In this document: positions 45,275 through 56,314 of the stretch, one piece after another | Layout of the letters: each line of letters starts with the position of its first letter | Numbering within the stretch: the first letter of the stretch is position 1 | NCBI GenBank assembly: GCA_017893485.1 | Contig: CM030362.1 | Span: 32,902,089-32,966,088 of the forward strand | Source of the DNA: Hemerocallis citrina | Lineage: Eukaryota; Streptophyta; Magnoliopsida; Asparagales; Asphodelaceae | Direction of reading: 5' to 3' | DNA length: 64,000 nt | The notes under the pieces: generated by a model | Databases searched by the model: none | What the model was told of the DNA's origin: nothing | The model's input: the letters and a program-made list of their open reading frames with translations, nothing else | Position numbers and translations under genes: made by a program

Positions 45275-47170
45275 ATGCGTCTTCGCAGCACCATCACAGA
45301 ACCTAAAGAGCCTTTCCTATCCCTTCCCAATCACCCAATTAGGAACCCTAGACTCTCCAGACCTGAAATGGACAACCCTGATATCTCCGCTACCCTAGCT
45401 ACCATTCAAGCAACTCTTGCCAATATTAATCAGAGGCTTGAGAAAGTGGAGCTAAATCAAACTATTGTCCCTGAGCTTCATGCCCATCGTCAGATCCCTC
45501 AAGGGAATGTTCATGACGATCGACGTCAAGAACGTGACCCTGACGAACAATATAAAAAGAACGTTAAGGCTGACGTTCCCCAGTTTGAAGGCCACATGGA
45601 ACCCCAAGCTTACCTCGATTGGATCCGTGCCATGGACCACTACTTTGTGTGGTTCGACATGAGCGAAGCCCTTAAAGTTAAATTTGCCACTATAAAATTA
45701 ACGGGTAAAGCTCAACAACATTGGACCAATCCTGAACATACCCGCAGAGGCCGAGGCCTGGCACCCATAGCCACTTGGGAGGCCATGAAAGAGAAGCTCA
45801 CTGAGAGATATGTACCGTTATCGTTCCATACCCGATTGCTAGATTCATGGAACCAACTTTATCAAGGAAGTAAATCCACACAAGAATATATTAATAAGTT
45901 CGATGACTTCCTTATTCGGTGCAATGCTTTAGGTAAAGAGAGTGAAGAACAAACTCTCTCTAGGTTCAGAGCTGGATTACGAGCCGATCTTAGGAATGAG
46001 CTAATCTATAGAAATGTGGACTCAATAGCGGCAGCCTACGCCCTAGTCCTCGATATGGATTCCCTTAAAGCTAGTTCCCATTACAAGTCCAGCGATTCGA
46101 TGGATCATTCCTCTAGAATGAATCCTCCTGACCTCTCTAGACCTGAGCACTCCTCTCCTCAGTACCCTAACAAGTCTTACCCACATAAACATACTTCAAA
46201 TTCCTATTCACATAGAAATGACAACACAGGTAAGAACACTGAAAGAGACTATTTTAAGATTGATCATCTCACTAAGTGCTATAAATGTAAGGGATATGGC
46301 CATGTTGCTGGCAACTGTCCTAGTTCAAGTAGGATCAATATAGTAGAGGATACCGCAGTCATCGCTGATGAGCCCGACAATGAGTTTACCTATGAACCTA
46401 ATATAAGTGATGACTTTGATGAAAAAGGGGATGACCAGTCTCTCAATTGTATCCAGTCACCTCCATTGAGTATACCTGAGACACCCATTCCTTCCCAAGT
46501 CACTTGGCAACCCATAGATTTTACCCCTGTATTAGAACATCACCAAGTCACAGAGTCTGCACCCACATTTGCATATAACATTCATGACTTGCATAGAGAA
46601 ATTTCCAAGGAACTCAATGAGAATAATTTTGACTACAAGTTAATAGCAGATACTAGAAGAAAATTTATGATTTTTGACATTGGTGACGAAGTGATGGTTC
46701 GGATTCATCCGAAACGGTTTTCTGTTGGACCCGTTAAGAACTTGAACATACATGCTGCAGGCCTATTTAAGATTCTACATACAATCAATGATAATACCTA
46801 TGTCGTTGACCTTCCTGAAGGTTTTGGCATAAGTAAGACTTTCAATATTGAGGATCTAGTACTTTATGAAGGCTCAAAATTCAACCCTAGAAATTTTCCT
46901 ATAGATGAGCCTACCCTGCAGCCTAATGGTGAGATTTCCACATTTACCCCTTTACTTGATACTATTCACCCACCGACAGAAGAATTGGATAATATTTTAG
47001 ATAATCAGATAATCTCCACAAGAGATGGTGGTATGCACAAGTATTTGGTGAGGTGGAAAAACAAGCCGAAGTCGGATGATACTTGCAGTGATCGTAAGGG
47101 GCTCCCGCAATTAGATCCAGATCTTTTGGAGCACGATGACAGGATCACTGGTTTTGACTCGACTGGGTAG
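45275..47170 (+). CDS. Fused gag / integrase C-terminus / chromodomain protein
   Basis: An intact 631-codon frame from ATG 45275. The N-terminal half is Ty3/gypsy gag (VPQFEGHMEPQAYLDWIRAM, YINKFDDFLIRCNALG) with a CCHC zinc knuckle C335-X2-C338-X4-H343-X4-C348. An acidic linker follows. From about residue 470 the text is the integrase C-terminal region (GDEVMVRIHPKRFSVGPVKN, TFNIEDLVLYEG). From about 574 comes a chromodomain (ILDNQIISTRDGGMHKYLVR, then LPQLDPDLLEH). Protease, RT, RNase H and integrase core are absent without breaking the frame. The usual chromodomain DDTW Trp appears as Cys. It may package and steer RNA copied by a relative. Confidence 0.88.
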   Translation: MRLRSTITEPKEPFLSLPNHPIRNPRLSRPEMDNPDISATLATIQATLANINQRLEKVELNQTIVPELHAHRQIPQGNVHDDRRQERDPDEQYKKNVKADVPQFEGHMEPQAYLDWIRAMDHYFVWFDMSEALKVKFATIKLTGKAQQHWTNPEHTRRGRGLAPIATWEAMKEKLTERYVPLSFHTRLLDSWNQLYQGSKSTQEYINKFDDFLIRCNALGKESEEQTLSRFRAGLRADLRNELIYRNVDSIAAAYALVLDMDSLKASSHYKSSDSMDHSSRMNPPDLSRPEHSSPQYPNKSYPHKHTSNSYSHRNDNTGKNTERDYFKIDHLTKCYKCKGYGHVAGNCPSSSRINIVEDTAVIADEPDNEFTYEPNISDDFDEKGDDQSLNCIQSPPLSIPETPIPSQVTWQPIDFTPVLEHHQVTESAPTFAYNIHDLHREISKELNENNFDYKLIADTRRKFMIFDIGDEVMVRIHPKRFSVGPVKNLNIHAAGLFKILHTINDNTYVVDLPEGFGISKTFNIEDLVLYEGSKFNPRNFPIDEPTLQPNGEISTFTPLLDTIHPPTEELDNILDNQIISTRDGGMHKYLVRWKNKPKSDDTCSDRKGLPQLDPDLLEHDDRITGFDSTG

Positions 47171-47193
47171 AGCTCTCTCCCACCCGGAGAGAA

Positions 47194-48365
47194 TGATGAG
47201 GACATCTTTCCAGTTTAGTTTTTTTCACTACCATCTTTATTTCTGGCAATTATAGCCATATGTAATCTTTTTGTATTTTTTAGATTTTGAGAATATTTTG
47301 GAGATTTATATCAAGATGTATTTTGAGCCTATTTAAAGGCCTTGAGATTAATGAGAAAGTATGTCATTACTGATTTAAAAAATCTGTGTTGAGTTTTGCT
47401 CTTCCTCCTTCTCCTTTGTGTGATACAACTGAGATCTAAAATTAGGGTTTGTGATAAATCCTAATCAATTTTAGAGTTAGTGATTAATTCTAAAATCTAT
47501 CCCCCAACAAAAAAAAATCCCTAATACAAATCCTAATTCCCAAATACTAAAACCCTAATCACAAATCCCCATACCAGCCGCCATCCACATCTTTTTCCCC
47601 CACCCTTCTCCTTCGTCTACTTCAGATCCCGATCGAACCAAAAAGAAGCAGAAAACTAACCCAACCATCGATTCTCCCGTTTTCCCCTATCCCGACCTCG
47701 ACAACGCCCCCTCCTCTCCCTACCACCGTCGTCGCCTTCGTCCCGTCACCACCTCACCGCGACCACACCCTTCATCCCCAAACTCCGTCGACCCATCACC
47801 ACCACCACAGTTCCACACCCTTCATCATCGTCTGCTACCCCTCCCTCACCTTCGCCCGGACATCCCTGACCCAGCGCCATCGCATCCTGCCGCCGCCGCC
47901 CCGCTCGCTGTCTCCCCTCATCGCCGGCGACCAGATCTGCCACTACGTGGCTTCGTTGCTGACTTTGCTCACTGTGTTGCTGTTGCTGTTCAACTCTGAG
48001 ATCGACACTGGCTTCTTCGCATTCAGTATACTCGTTCCCTTATTAAATATTAGTGTTTTACTGCTCTATTATCTAGTATGTTATCTAATTTGCCTGTCGA
48101 CCACAAAATAACTGAGATTGAGTGATCAACATGCTAGAATAGAGTACGAATCGATATTGAACTTATTACTTGCTAACACATAGGAATTTAATTGTTGATC
48201 GTAAGAATGAATTATTAATTGGGATTGTTAGCATAATTCAGTTCTTGAAAATCCATCCAACCAATTAATTGTTTAAAACTCCTGACTTTAATCCGCGTAA
48301 CGTGTTGGTAAAATTAACCCAATAAATTCTTGGAAATTCTCTATTTTAGGGTTGGTTTTACATCA
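47194..48365 (+). repeat. Chromovirus 3' LTR
   Basis: 1172 bp, about 98% identical to the 5' LTR by eye, followed by the AATTT target copy. Confidence 0.93.
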
Positions 48366-48370
48366 AATTT

Positions 48371-50979
48371 CCTTCCTCATTCCTCCGCCCAAGCCTTCAA
48401 AATACCGCTTCAATATCTCAAGATCTCATAGGAATTGGATACCCTCTTTTCTCTGTCCTGATGCAAGATCTCTCTACAGTCTGTCTTTCATTATTGAGTA
48501 CTTTTTATTAGCAACGCAGTTTGCTTGAAACATCATGTCCATCTTACTGCAGCTTTTCCGACAATACACAATACACATGTGGATATAAGAAAATTCCCAA
48601 AATGACTTCAAATCAAACTGAAACATTTGTCCTACAGTGGGCACGCAACAACACATCTCAATGTATGTAACAGAATTTGATCACCGAAGGGAACTCTTAG
48701 AGTTAACTACTAATAGAGTTAGGGTAAATAATAGATTTGGCTGAAATAGTGAAATACCCGGATGCTGGACGCAGTACTAGAAACATTATAGCTTACCACT
48801 CTTGCATCTCTATTTCTCATTGCCATCACTAAGCTAACCACACTGCAGGTAATATCAGATCAGATCAGATCAGCTTGCGAAGAATGATATGGTTCAGATT
48901 TCAATGATTCTGCGTAAAGGAGATATTGGCCTTAAGAAGAAGGGTAAAAGGGATCACATTCAAACAGAACAATCATAACCTCTAAGTCGAAAAATTGATC
49001 CAATTATTGTTTCTTTTGCAACAAAATTGATACAATCCATTGTCATAGGGTATAATTGTGTCTCCTATCAAGTGTAAGCTCAAGAAATCTCATATGAAAC
49101 TTAGTAACAAGATACACTTTTCAATGAAAGAAATTTAATGAGTGCATAACAAACTAGACCCTATTGACTGTCTACATATACATCGTTCTGTGATTTCTGT
49201 CATATGTACTCGACTGTCTACATGTACATTACCCTCTTATAGGTACAATTATAGATGAATGCAGTGTGCATTGCCTAATATTTACTAAGATATTAAATCA
49301 AGATGTGTATTGCGCACACTGCGTATAGCAAGAGAAACGTCAGATATGCATAATGGTATGTAATTAGCATATCTCCATGTATCATTCACATAGGTTTCGA
49401 AAACATAAAGTAACTGATGATGAAGTAAAATACTTAATATGTGAAGTGTAAGCTGCAAGCCTACAACTCAATGAACCAAAAGCAAAAATAGTAGATATGA
49501 AAAACAACTATTATCTAATCGTAAAAGTAAACGTACAAAACAAAATCAACTGGAAAAAAAAAATCAATTATCATAAGATGCAATTAAAATTTTCCTAGTA
49601 GTTACACTCAAAACATAAGTATTGATTCCCCTAAAATCGTCTGAACAGAAGGATGTGGATTGCAAATCGATAACAAATTAGTTCTAGTTTTATGCTCTAG
49701 GTTGTTCTGTGAATATCTAACTTCACTATGAGCGAGCTGCAGAATTCAACCCAGGATACAACATATAGTTTATAACTTTATATCTATTAACAGGACAACC
49801 ACATTTAGACCTGCAACCTACAAGCAAGCCTACACAAGTTGTAAGCCAATGCATAAGGGATCCCATTTAAGTAAAATAAATCATATATAATAGGATACAA
49901 TGATGCATTGTCAATGTTCCCACTAGTTACACTCAAAACATAACCATTGATTACCATTAAAATCTTTTTGAAGAAGGATACTGCATATAGTGAGATACAC
50001 TAAACTTAAATGCAATTTTATGATCAATATTGTTCTGTGAATATCTTTCTTCGCTATGACTAAGCTGAAGAATTCAATCCAGCATCTGTCACATATTCTA
50101 AATCACGTAACACAAATGGGATAACCAATATATTATGGTTGATATGATCAGAAATTTACTATGAAAAAACTTACCTCTCAACCTTCAAATTGGTTAATGT
50201 GGAATACTGCAATATATCTTGGCTCCCGAGTTTCGAGTTATGCAGCTCTCCTAACTGAGTCAAATAAGACATTTGCAAGCATTACCCAGGCTTAGACAAA
50301 TGAAATGTATTTGCAGAACAGAATTGTCTAAATCTAGTAGTGTGTCATTCCGAACTATGGGACTGCACCATGGTCTTCTTAACTATTTTGTGAACGATAT
50401 CCACTCTGTCTACCATATGCTTCTAAATTACATTAATCCCAAATTAGTTTAGGTCCATCATCTATTCCTAAGTCCTAACCCACTTTGCTAAATTAACTAA
50501 TTCTATCACTCTTACTTAAGCATAACAATATGACTAAAAATTTAATAATTTGTACGATGTTATACTAGGATTCCTGTGCTACAAAGCTGTCAACAGAAGC
50601 AAACTCTGTGAGGCATAGTGCCAATATGTAAAGTGCAAACAAGTCAAGAGTTAAATGGAATAAAATTAACAAGCTAGAGCAGATAATCCCATAATAAAGA
50701 CATCCTACTAGTAACAGGCAATTTCAAAATAAGATAATTAAAAGCCAATACATCCTAAATTACTTCATTCTCTTGCGTGAAAATAAAAAGTCATTGCCAT
50801 ACCACCATAAGTTCAACCTTCAGTTTCATAGCAAGACCATGGCACTCAAAATCCGAATCATCACAAGCATTAAAATCTCCTAACAAAAGCACGAAATAAC
50901 TAAAGAAAACCAAAAATGTTACCAAAAAGGTTCCCACCAACAAACCCCCGATAAGACAACACCTCACCCCGATCACGCC
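48371..50979. other. AT-rich DNA 3' of NMT1
   Basis: No gene recognised. A block with AGTTACACTCAAAACATAA and TTGTTCTGTGAATATCT is present twice, about 325 bp apart (about 49593-49760 and 49917-50090), as a diverged tandem duplication. The NMT1 3' UTR should lie at its right end. Confidence 0.45.
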
Positions 50980-52260
50980 TCAAAGAAGAACAAGCCCAAG
51001 CTCCGACGGTTTCAATGCACTCCTAAGCCGATAATTATACAAATAATAATGCAGCTGCCCATCCCCCGGCCCAAACTTCAACTCCTTCAAAAACTCCTCA
51101 TTATGCATCACATCCAGCGCATTAAACACATCATAATCCTTCATCTTTGCCACAATCAGGGCATCGTTCATCAACTGCAGCAGCGGCGTCTTTGTACTCA
51201 CATTATAATAACTGTAGGCGGCCTTCAACGTCGAATAATTCTGATTATTCAAAATTGAACTCGGCAGTGTATAAAAGCTACAAAAATCCGTAACCTCGTG
51301 CGTCTCCGGATCCTCCACCAGAAAACTATCCACCACATCCTCCTTGGGCAGCAACCAATGCTCCACATCATCCTCATCGAAATCCGGTGCAACCTCAAAC
51401 TTCCCCAAATACCCCCTCAACAGCCTAGTCACCGCAGGCACATCCCTCAGCTCCATCTTCCTAAACCCCGGCGTAACCGTGGCATCGGGCAGCTTATACA
51501 ACCTGACCGTCCTGCTCATCGTCATCCTTGCACCGAGCCGCGAGAACCCCACATCAATCAGTTTCTTGGGATTTAAAGAACGGTGCCAGTAGCGACAGGT
51601 GGCGATCGGTGTCGGGAGGACAACGCCGGCGGTATAAGCAGCCTGCCAGATGTTTTCCAGGTGGACTCGCCTCGTGACCTCCTTGATCATGACGGGGGCA
51701 AGGCGCTTGGACCGGAGTTTCTTGTGGACGCACAGAAAGTTGATCTCGGCCATCTGGACGATCTCGTCGCGGACGCGGATCCTGGCTGGGATGCCGGTGA
51801 TGAAGGCGACGAGTTTCTTGGAGGACTTGACGCGGACGCCGATGTGCCAGGCGGGGAAGTAGCCGGGGGGGCGGAGGGCCCACTGGAGGAACTGGGCGGA
51901 GTAGTTGAAGCGGAACATGTTCTCGTCGTCCTCGACGTAGTTCTGGGCGAGGAGGTTGTAGATTTCGAGGCAGGTGGAGGGGTCGGTGACGTCACAGGTG
52001 GTCCACTCGTAGGGGGAGGGGAGGTTGTATGGGGTGGGGGTGACGTCGGCGAGGGGGGTAGGGGGCTGGATGGGGCCCTCGGGGAGGGACGGGTTGTTCA
52101 GGTCTTTGAACTGGCCCACGGGCTGGGTTTCCCAGAACTTGTGGGTTTTTGTGGAGGTGGACGAGAGGGAGAGGGACTCCTGGATGCGCCGGGAGAACAA
52201 CTCTAGGTTCGTTGGGTCCGTATCGGGGACGGCGGAGGCAGAGTTCGAGTCGTCGGCCAT
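50980..52260 (-). CDS. NMT1: Glycylpeptide N-tetradecanoyltransferase (N-myristoyltransferase)
   Basis: A complete 426-codon intronless gene. The enzyme transfers myristate from myristoyl-CoA to the N-terminal glycine of target proteins, in the cytosol and on ribosomes. Evidence: HKFWETQPV near residue 40, the signature EINFLCVHK (172-180) with the following RSKRLAPVMIKEVTRR that contacts the acyl-CoA, WQAAYTAGVVLPTP, the second signature KFGPGDG (395-401), and the C-terminal LGLVLL whose terminal carboxylate acts as catalytic base. Length and absence of introns match plant NMT1. ATG 52260 begins MADDSN, the usual plant start. Upstream minus-strand DNA has GGCCCAAA-type motifs, as in housekeeping plant promoters. 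Confidence 0.96.
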   Translation of the reverse strand: MADDSNSASAVPDTDPTNLELFSRRIQESLSLSSTSTKTHKFWETQPVGQFKDLNNPSLPEGPIQPPTPLADVTPTPYNLPSPYEWTTCDVTDPSTCLEIYNLLAQNYVEDDENMFRFNYSAQFLQWALRPPGYFPAWHIGVRVKSSKKLVAFITGIPARIRVRDEIVQMAEINFLCVHKKLRSKRLAPVMIKEVTRRVHLENIWQAAYTAGVVLPTPIATCRYWHRSLNPKKLIDVGFSRLGARMTMSRTVRLYKLPDATVTPGFRKMELRDVPAVTRLLRGYLGKFEVAPDFDEDDVEHWLLPKEDVVDSFLVEDPETHEVTDFCSFYTLPSSILNNQNYSTLKAAYSYYNVSTKTPLLQLMNDALIVAKMKDYDVFNALDVMHNEEFLKELKFGPGDGQLHYYLYNYRLRSALKPSELGLVLL

Positions 52261-52667
52261 GACGATTGGATCGGAGACTGAAGATGGAAAGAAGGAATCG
52301 ATGAGATTTTTGGGAGAAAAAAGAAAAAAGGGATTTTGGATGGGAGTGGAAGAGAAGGAAGAGAGGGCGGATATATCGAAGCAAGAAAGGAATCCGAAAC
52401 TTTTTCAATGAATGAATTTGGGCCGTAGTTAGGCCGGCCCGTGTATGCGAACGTTTTTTGTTTGCTTGATTTTGGTTGGTGTGTTTTTTGTGAGGGCCGG
52501 CCATATTTCTTTCATGTTTTGGGCTTTTGGCTCTCTACTCCTTGGAAATTATCCAAATAATAGGTTGACAATTTTTGCTGGCTGACAGGAAATAAATGTT
52601 GTGGTGCGTTTCAAAACCAGGGTTGTCACACAGTGGTTTTGTTACAATTCCTCATTTTTTGAGAAAT

Positions 52668-53349
52668 GGGGCATGCTCAATTCATTTGTTATTTTGTCAT
52701 TTTTTTTACAAAATAGCTACAGTTGTTTCTCATTTTGGAAAAAACGAAATGACCATTCTCAAATTATAAGAGACGGTACAATATTTACCGTCCCACTTAT
52801 TTTATTTTATTTTAATCCCTTCGGATGGTACAACATATACCGTCCCAAATTTTTATATTATTTTTTTAAAAAGGGGGTCGGACGGTACAACATGTACCGT
52901 CCCATTTTTTTTCTTTTTTTTTAATCGAACGGACAGATTTCGCCGAAGAAGGAAAAAAAAAAGGAAAAATTCTCAGGCGGTACAACATGTACCATCCTTG
53001 AATTTAGAAGGATTAGTGGGTAGGTTAGGTTTTTTTAATTAGGTTTAGTTGGTTTTTAATTAGGTTTAGTTCTTATTATATTATTTAATTTATTTAATTA
53101 ACATATTTTAATAGTTAATAAGTAATTAATTTTTTTAATTTTTTTTTAAACGAATGAGACGATACAACATGTACCGTCGTTCCCATTTTTTTAAAAAAAA
53201 AATTCGCGACGGTAAATGTTCTACCGTCCCACGCAATTTTTTTAAAAAAATTAGAATATTATAGCAAACAACCACTACAACATTTCGCTATTTGTTACTA
53301 CTGTAGCTATTATTTTTTTAAAAATGAGAAACACCATTATGGATGCTCT
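52668..53349. mobile_element. MITE-like element with palindromic GGTACAACATGTACC array
   Basis: The left end GGGGCATGCTC...ACAAAATAGCTACAG and the complement of the right end (AGAGCATCCAT...AATAGCTACAG) form imperfect inverted repeats of about 50 bp. Inside are six copies of a near-perfect palindrome GGGACGGTACATGTTGTACC and its variants (52772, 52823, 52880, 52976, 53158, 53207). No TSD was confirmed. Superfamily uncertain; hAT-like ends are a guess. Confidence 0.55.
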
Positions 53350-54139
53350 TTACTTAGCAATGGGTTTTGATTTTGTTCCAATTAGCAAAAACGAAAAAAA
53401 AACCAAAACAAAATGGTTTATCTTCGTGTTTTTATTTAGTCTTGTCTAGCAAAGAAATAATGTAGTTTATTTTTTGTGTTTTCTACTTTGTCTCGAGTGG
53501 AAAAGGACAGTGGTTATTTATTTATCTAAAATATTGTAGTTTTTTTTTTAAAACTTGGCAAGTGAAAGAAACAATGGCTGTTTATTTAATATTTAAAAAA
53601 GCTTACAGAATGGATGCCAGTTAAGAATTGAAAGGTTATCAAGATTTCCTCCAACAGTCACGGATTATTGGAAAATGTATCTTTGTAAACTTGGTTAGTT
53701 TTTGTTGTTCTCTCAGAACCTCTGATGAAACCAAAATCTAATATTTTAACAGTTGATGTTGTGTAACAGTATAAACAGCTGCATTAAAAATCAAATAAAT
53801 ATGTACAATGTATGTGCATAACTAATATAAAAGATATCATAAATTTAATATTAGACAACATCAAAAATTTTACTTTTAAAAAAATATTTTATAAAAACAT
53901 TCATCAGACGGATAAATTACTTGTGTACATTAATTTTTAAGTTTATACATACCAAAAGAATGTAATTGAAGTGAAGAAAGAAAATTTTTAAAAAATAAAG
54001 AACATAAAATACAGTATTTAGTAATAGTAGGAGGTAGTTAACCATTCAATATACTGTACATAACCTTTGTACCCTCAAGAATGGGGCATGTCAGAAATAA
54101 CAAACCCAGGAGATTGAGCCACTAATTCTTCAACTTTTG
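53350..54139. other. AT-rich intergenic DNA with Helitron remnant
   Basis: 53800-53930 resembles 34025-34140 (Helitron-like 3' part). Nothing else recognised. Confidence 0.4.
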
Positions 54140-55057
54140 CCAGAAATAGGCCATTTTTGAAACTAATTTTCAAAATAGGCAATTTTTGAAACTAATTTCC
54201 ACAATAGACTAATATAGTTCCGAATTGTGGTCTCTTTGATTTCGATGCCGCATTTCATAATTGCGGCCTAAATATATATCATATATATTTTGCTAATAAG
54301 CTCGGAGACTTGAAGAAAAAAAATTTGGCCATGTGAAAAATAGGAGGCCGCAGTTAGGTATTGCGGCATTGATACTACAGAAGCCGCAATTCACAACTGT
54401 GGCCTCAGTTATATTGTCGAATGTGTATTAGATGGTTTTAAGAATTGGACCCCATCGACCATATAAATGAGGCCACAATTGTGAATTGCGGCCTATGTAT
54501 TATCGAGACCGTAATATCCAATTGCGGCCTCCTATTTTTCACGTATGTATGATATATACTTGGATCGTAGTTGTGAATCACGGCCACGAAATTGAAGAAG
54601 TCACAGTTCGGTACTACGACCTATGTAGTTTCGAGGTTGCAGTACCCAACTGTGACCTCATATTGTTCACATTTTATACTTGGACAATTTTTTTCTAAGT
54701 CTCCGAGCCTATTAGCTAAATATGTATGATATATATACTTAGGCCGCAGTTGTGAACTGCAGTCTCGAAATAAAAAAAGCCGCAGTTCGGTATTGCGGCC
54801 TATGTAGTTTTGAAGTCGTAATATCCAACTGCGGTATCATATTTTCCACATTTTACACTTAGATAAAAAAAAATTCAAGTCTTCGAGCCTATTAGCCAAA
54901 TATGTATGATATATATACTTAGACAGCAGTTGTGAATTGTGGCCTCGAAATCAAAGAGGCCACAATTGGATACTTCGTTACATTGGTCTATTTTAGAAAT
55001 TAGTTTTAAAAGTGACCTATTTTAAAAATTAGTTTTAAAAAGTGGCCCTATTTTTGG
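54140..55057. mobile_element. MITE-like element with GGCCGCAATTGTGAATTGCGGCC palindromes
   Basis: Terminal inverted repeats of about 70 bp (CCAGAAATAGGCCATTTTTG... versus the complement of ...AGTGGCCCTATTTTTGG). The interior holds repeated inverted units of the type GCCGCAGTTGTGAACTGCGG, alternating with ATATGTATGATATATACTT spacers. No coding capacity; TSD unclear. The long TIR and composition suggest a Mutator-like origin. Confidence 0.65.
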
Positions 55058-55333
55058 GAAAACACTCTATTTCTTCCCATTAGAACAATCATCTCAACTG
55101 TCCCTACTCCCTACCTATTATGATCTATTGCCCTTTTCTAACAAACCCCTAATCAATACATTCAACAACCTCACTACACTTTAAAACCCTAACCTTAATT
55201 GGCTAATTCACATGTATGTTGTATCTCTTCCAAATTCACAGGTGTACTGCACACACGCTTAATCTTATACATACCCTATAATGGATTGATACACTGAAAG
55301 TATAGTATACATCTAGAGGGTCATAGATATAGG

Positions 55334-55978
55334 CACTTTGGCTAAATTGCATAAATCTACTCTATGCTTTCGGAATTTCTCACACAATTGCCCTCAATTT
55401 AGTTTAACTAATATGTATATTCCGCTCAAACTTTTAATCTTGTATTTTTACAGATAATTATTCTAGTATATGACAGTTTTTATTTTTTTAATGATGTAGT
55501 TTAGAGAAGTCTTTCATTGAAATCAAACAAAAATTTGATGTAATTTTTTTTTTTTTGATTAAAAGATGACCGAAGTCATTGCTTCATTAAAAAGTACTTA
55601 ACGAAACAGAAATAAGAAATATATAGAGGTGCAGGCTAAAATCTCCAAAAGCGTCTACTCCGGGCAAACTTCCCGAACTACAAACAAAATACAAGGAAGT
55701 AAATAGCATCTAATACATCCGCCCTACAACCGGATAACCACTGCCAACAGAGTCTCGTCCCCCAGCTAGCAGGCTACTCTGCCCCTCTCCTGAACGCATC
55801 TTCTTCCTGGATCTGTTGAGGCCTGTCCATTCATAACGACAAAAATAAATTTTTTGCAATAACGAGGAAAGTGAAAATTTGATGTAAATTTCAGCTACAG
55901 TTTGGAGAAGAACATATTAAAATAAATTTAGTTATCGAAGAAATACCAAAGCATAGGGCAGTTTTATGCAATTTAGTG
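55334..55978. mobile_element. MITE-like inverted-repeat element split by a LINE tail
   Basis: CACTTTGGCTAAATTGCATA...CTATGCTTT at the left matches the complement of AAAGCATAG...TATGCAATTTAGTG at the right for about 40 bp or more. A LINE fragment is inserted inside. Confidence 0.5.
55544..55873 (-). mobile_element. 5'-truncated LINE tail, 330 bp
   Basis: Begins with a poly-T run (poly-A on the minus strand) and is flanked by the 14-bp perfect duplication AAAATTTGATGTAA (55530-55543 and 55874-55887). CTTCATTAAAAAG near the tail resembles the other LINE 3' ends. No coding part remains. Confidence 0.8.
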
Positions 55979-56060
55979 TATAGACATTGACATCGATGTA
56001 ATTCATGCGAACGCAAGCACTCTTGTTCCTCTTTGCCTTTGTAAATTTTTTTTTTAAACT

Positions 56061-56069
56061 TATAAAAAG
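56061..56069 (+). promoter_or_regulatory. Putative TATA box of the beta-galactosidase gene
   Basis: TATAAAAAG, about 250 bp upstream of ATG 56315, followed by a CT-rich leader (CTCTCTATCTCTCTCTAGTC). Confidence 0.5.
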
Positions 56070-56314
56070 ACAGTGTAATCCCACTGCTTTCTGCCCATTT
56101 TAGAACAGGCCAAGAACACCCTGTGACCTTTGCTCTCTATCTCTCTCTAGTCTCTCCACAAAATCCAGCTGGATTCCTTTGCGTACTCAGTCCTAAACCA
56201 GATCCTGCTTTGTCTTTCTTTCACACCAAATTCTTCAAATATCCTTCCACTCTCGAAGCCGCAACCTCTGCCTTTTTTCTCACTTGGGTCAGTTGAGATC
56301 TCACCACTCTACTA

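Larger units (their letters stand above)
43913..48365 (+). mobile_element. Non-autonomous Ty3/gypsy chromovirus with gag-chromodomain ORF
   Basis: LTRs of 1173 bp (43913-45085) and 1172 bp (47194-48365) start TGATGAGGACATC and end GGTTGGTTTTACATCA, with roughly two dozen differences. A perfect target duplication AATTT flanks the element (43908-43912 and 48366-48370). PBS and purine-rich tract (CACCCGGAGAGAA, 47181-47193) are present. The interior is only 2.1 kb, nearly filled by one ORF without protease, RT, RNase H or integrase core. It must rely on a helper. Confidence 0.93.

Noticed and set aside
51583..52206. 207-codon plus-strand ORF rich in Gly, Asp and Val
   Set aside because: It is the antisense shadow of the NMT1 coding sequence; the minus strand carries both NMT signatures.
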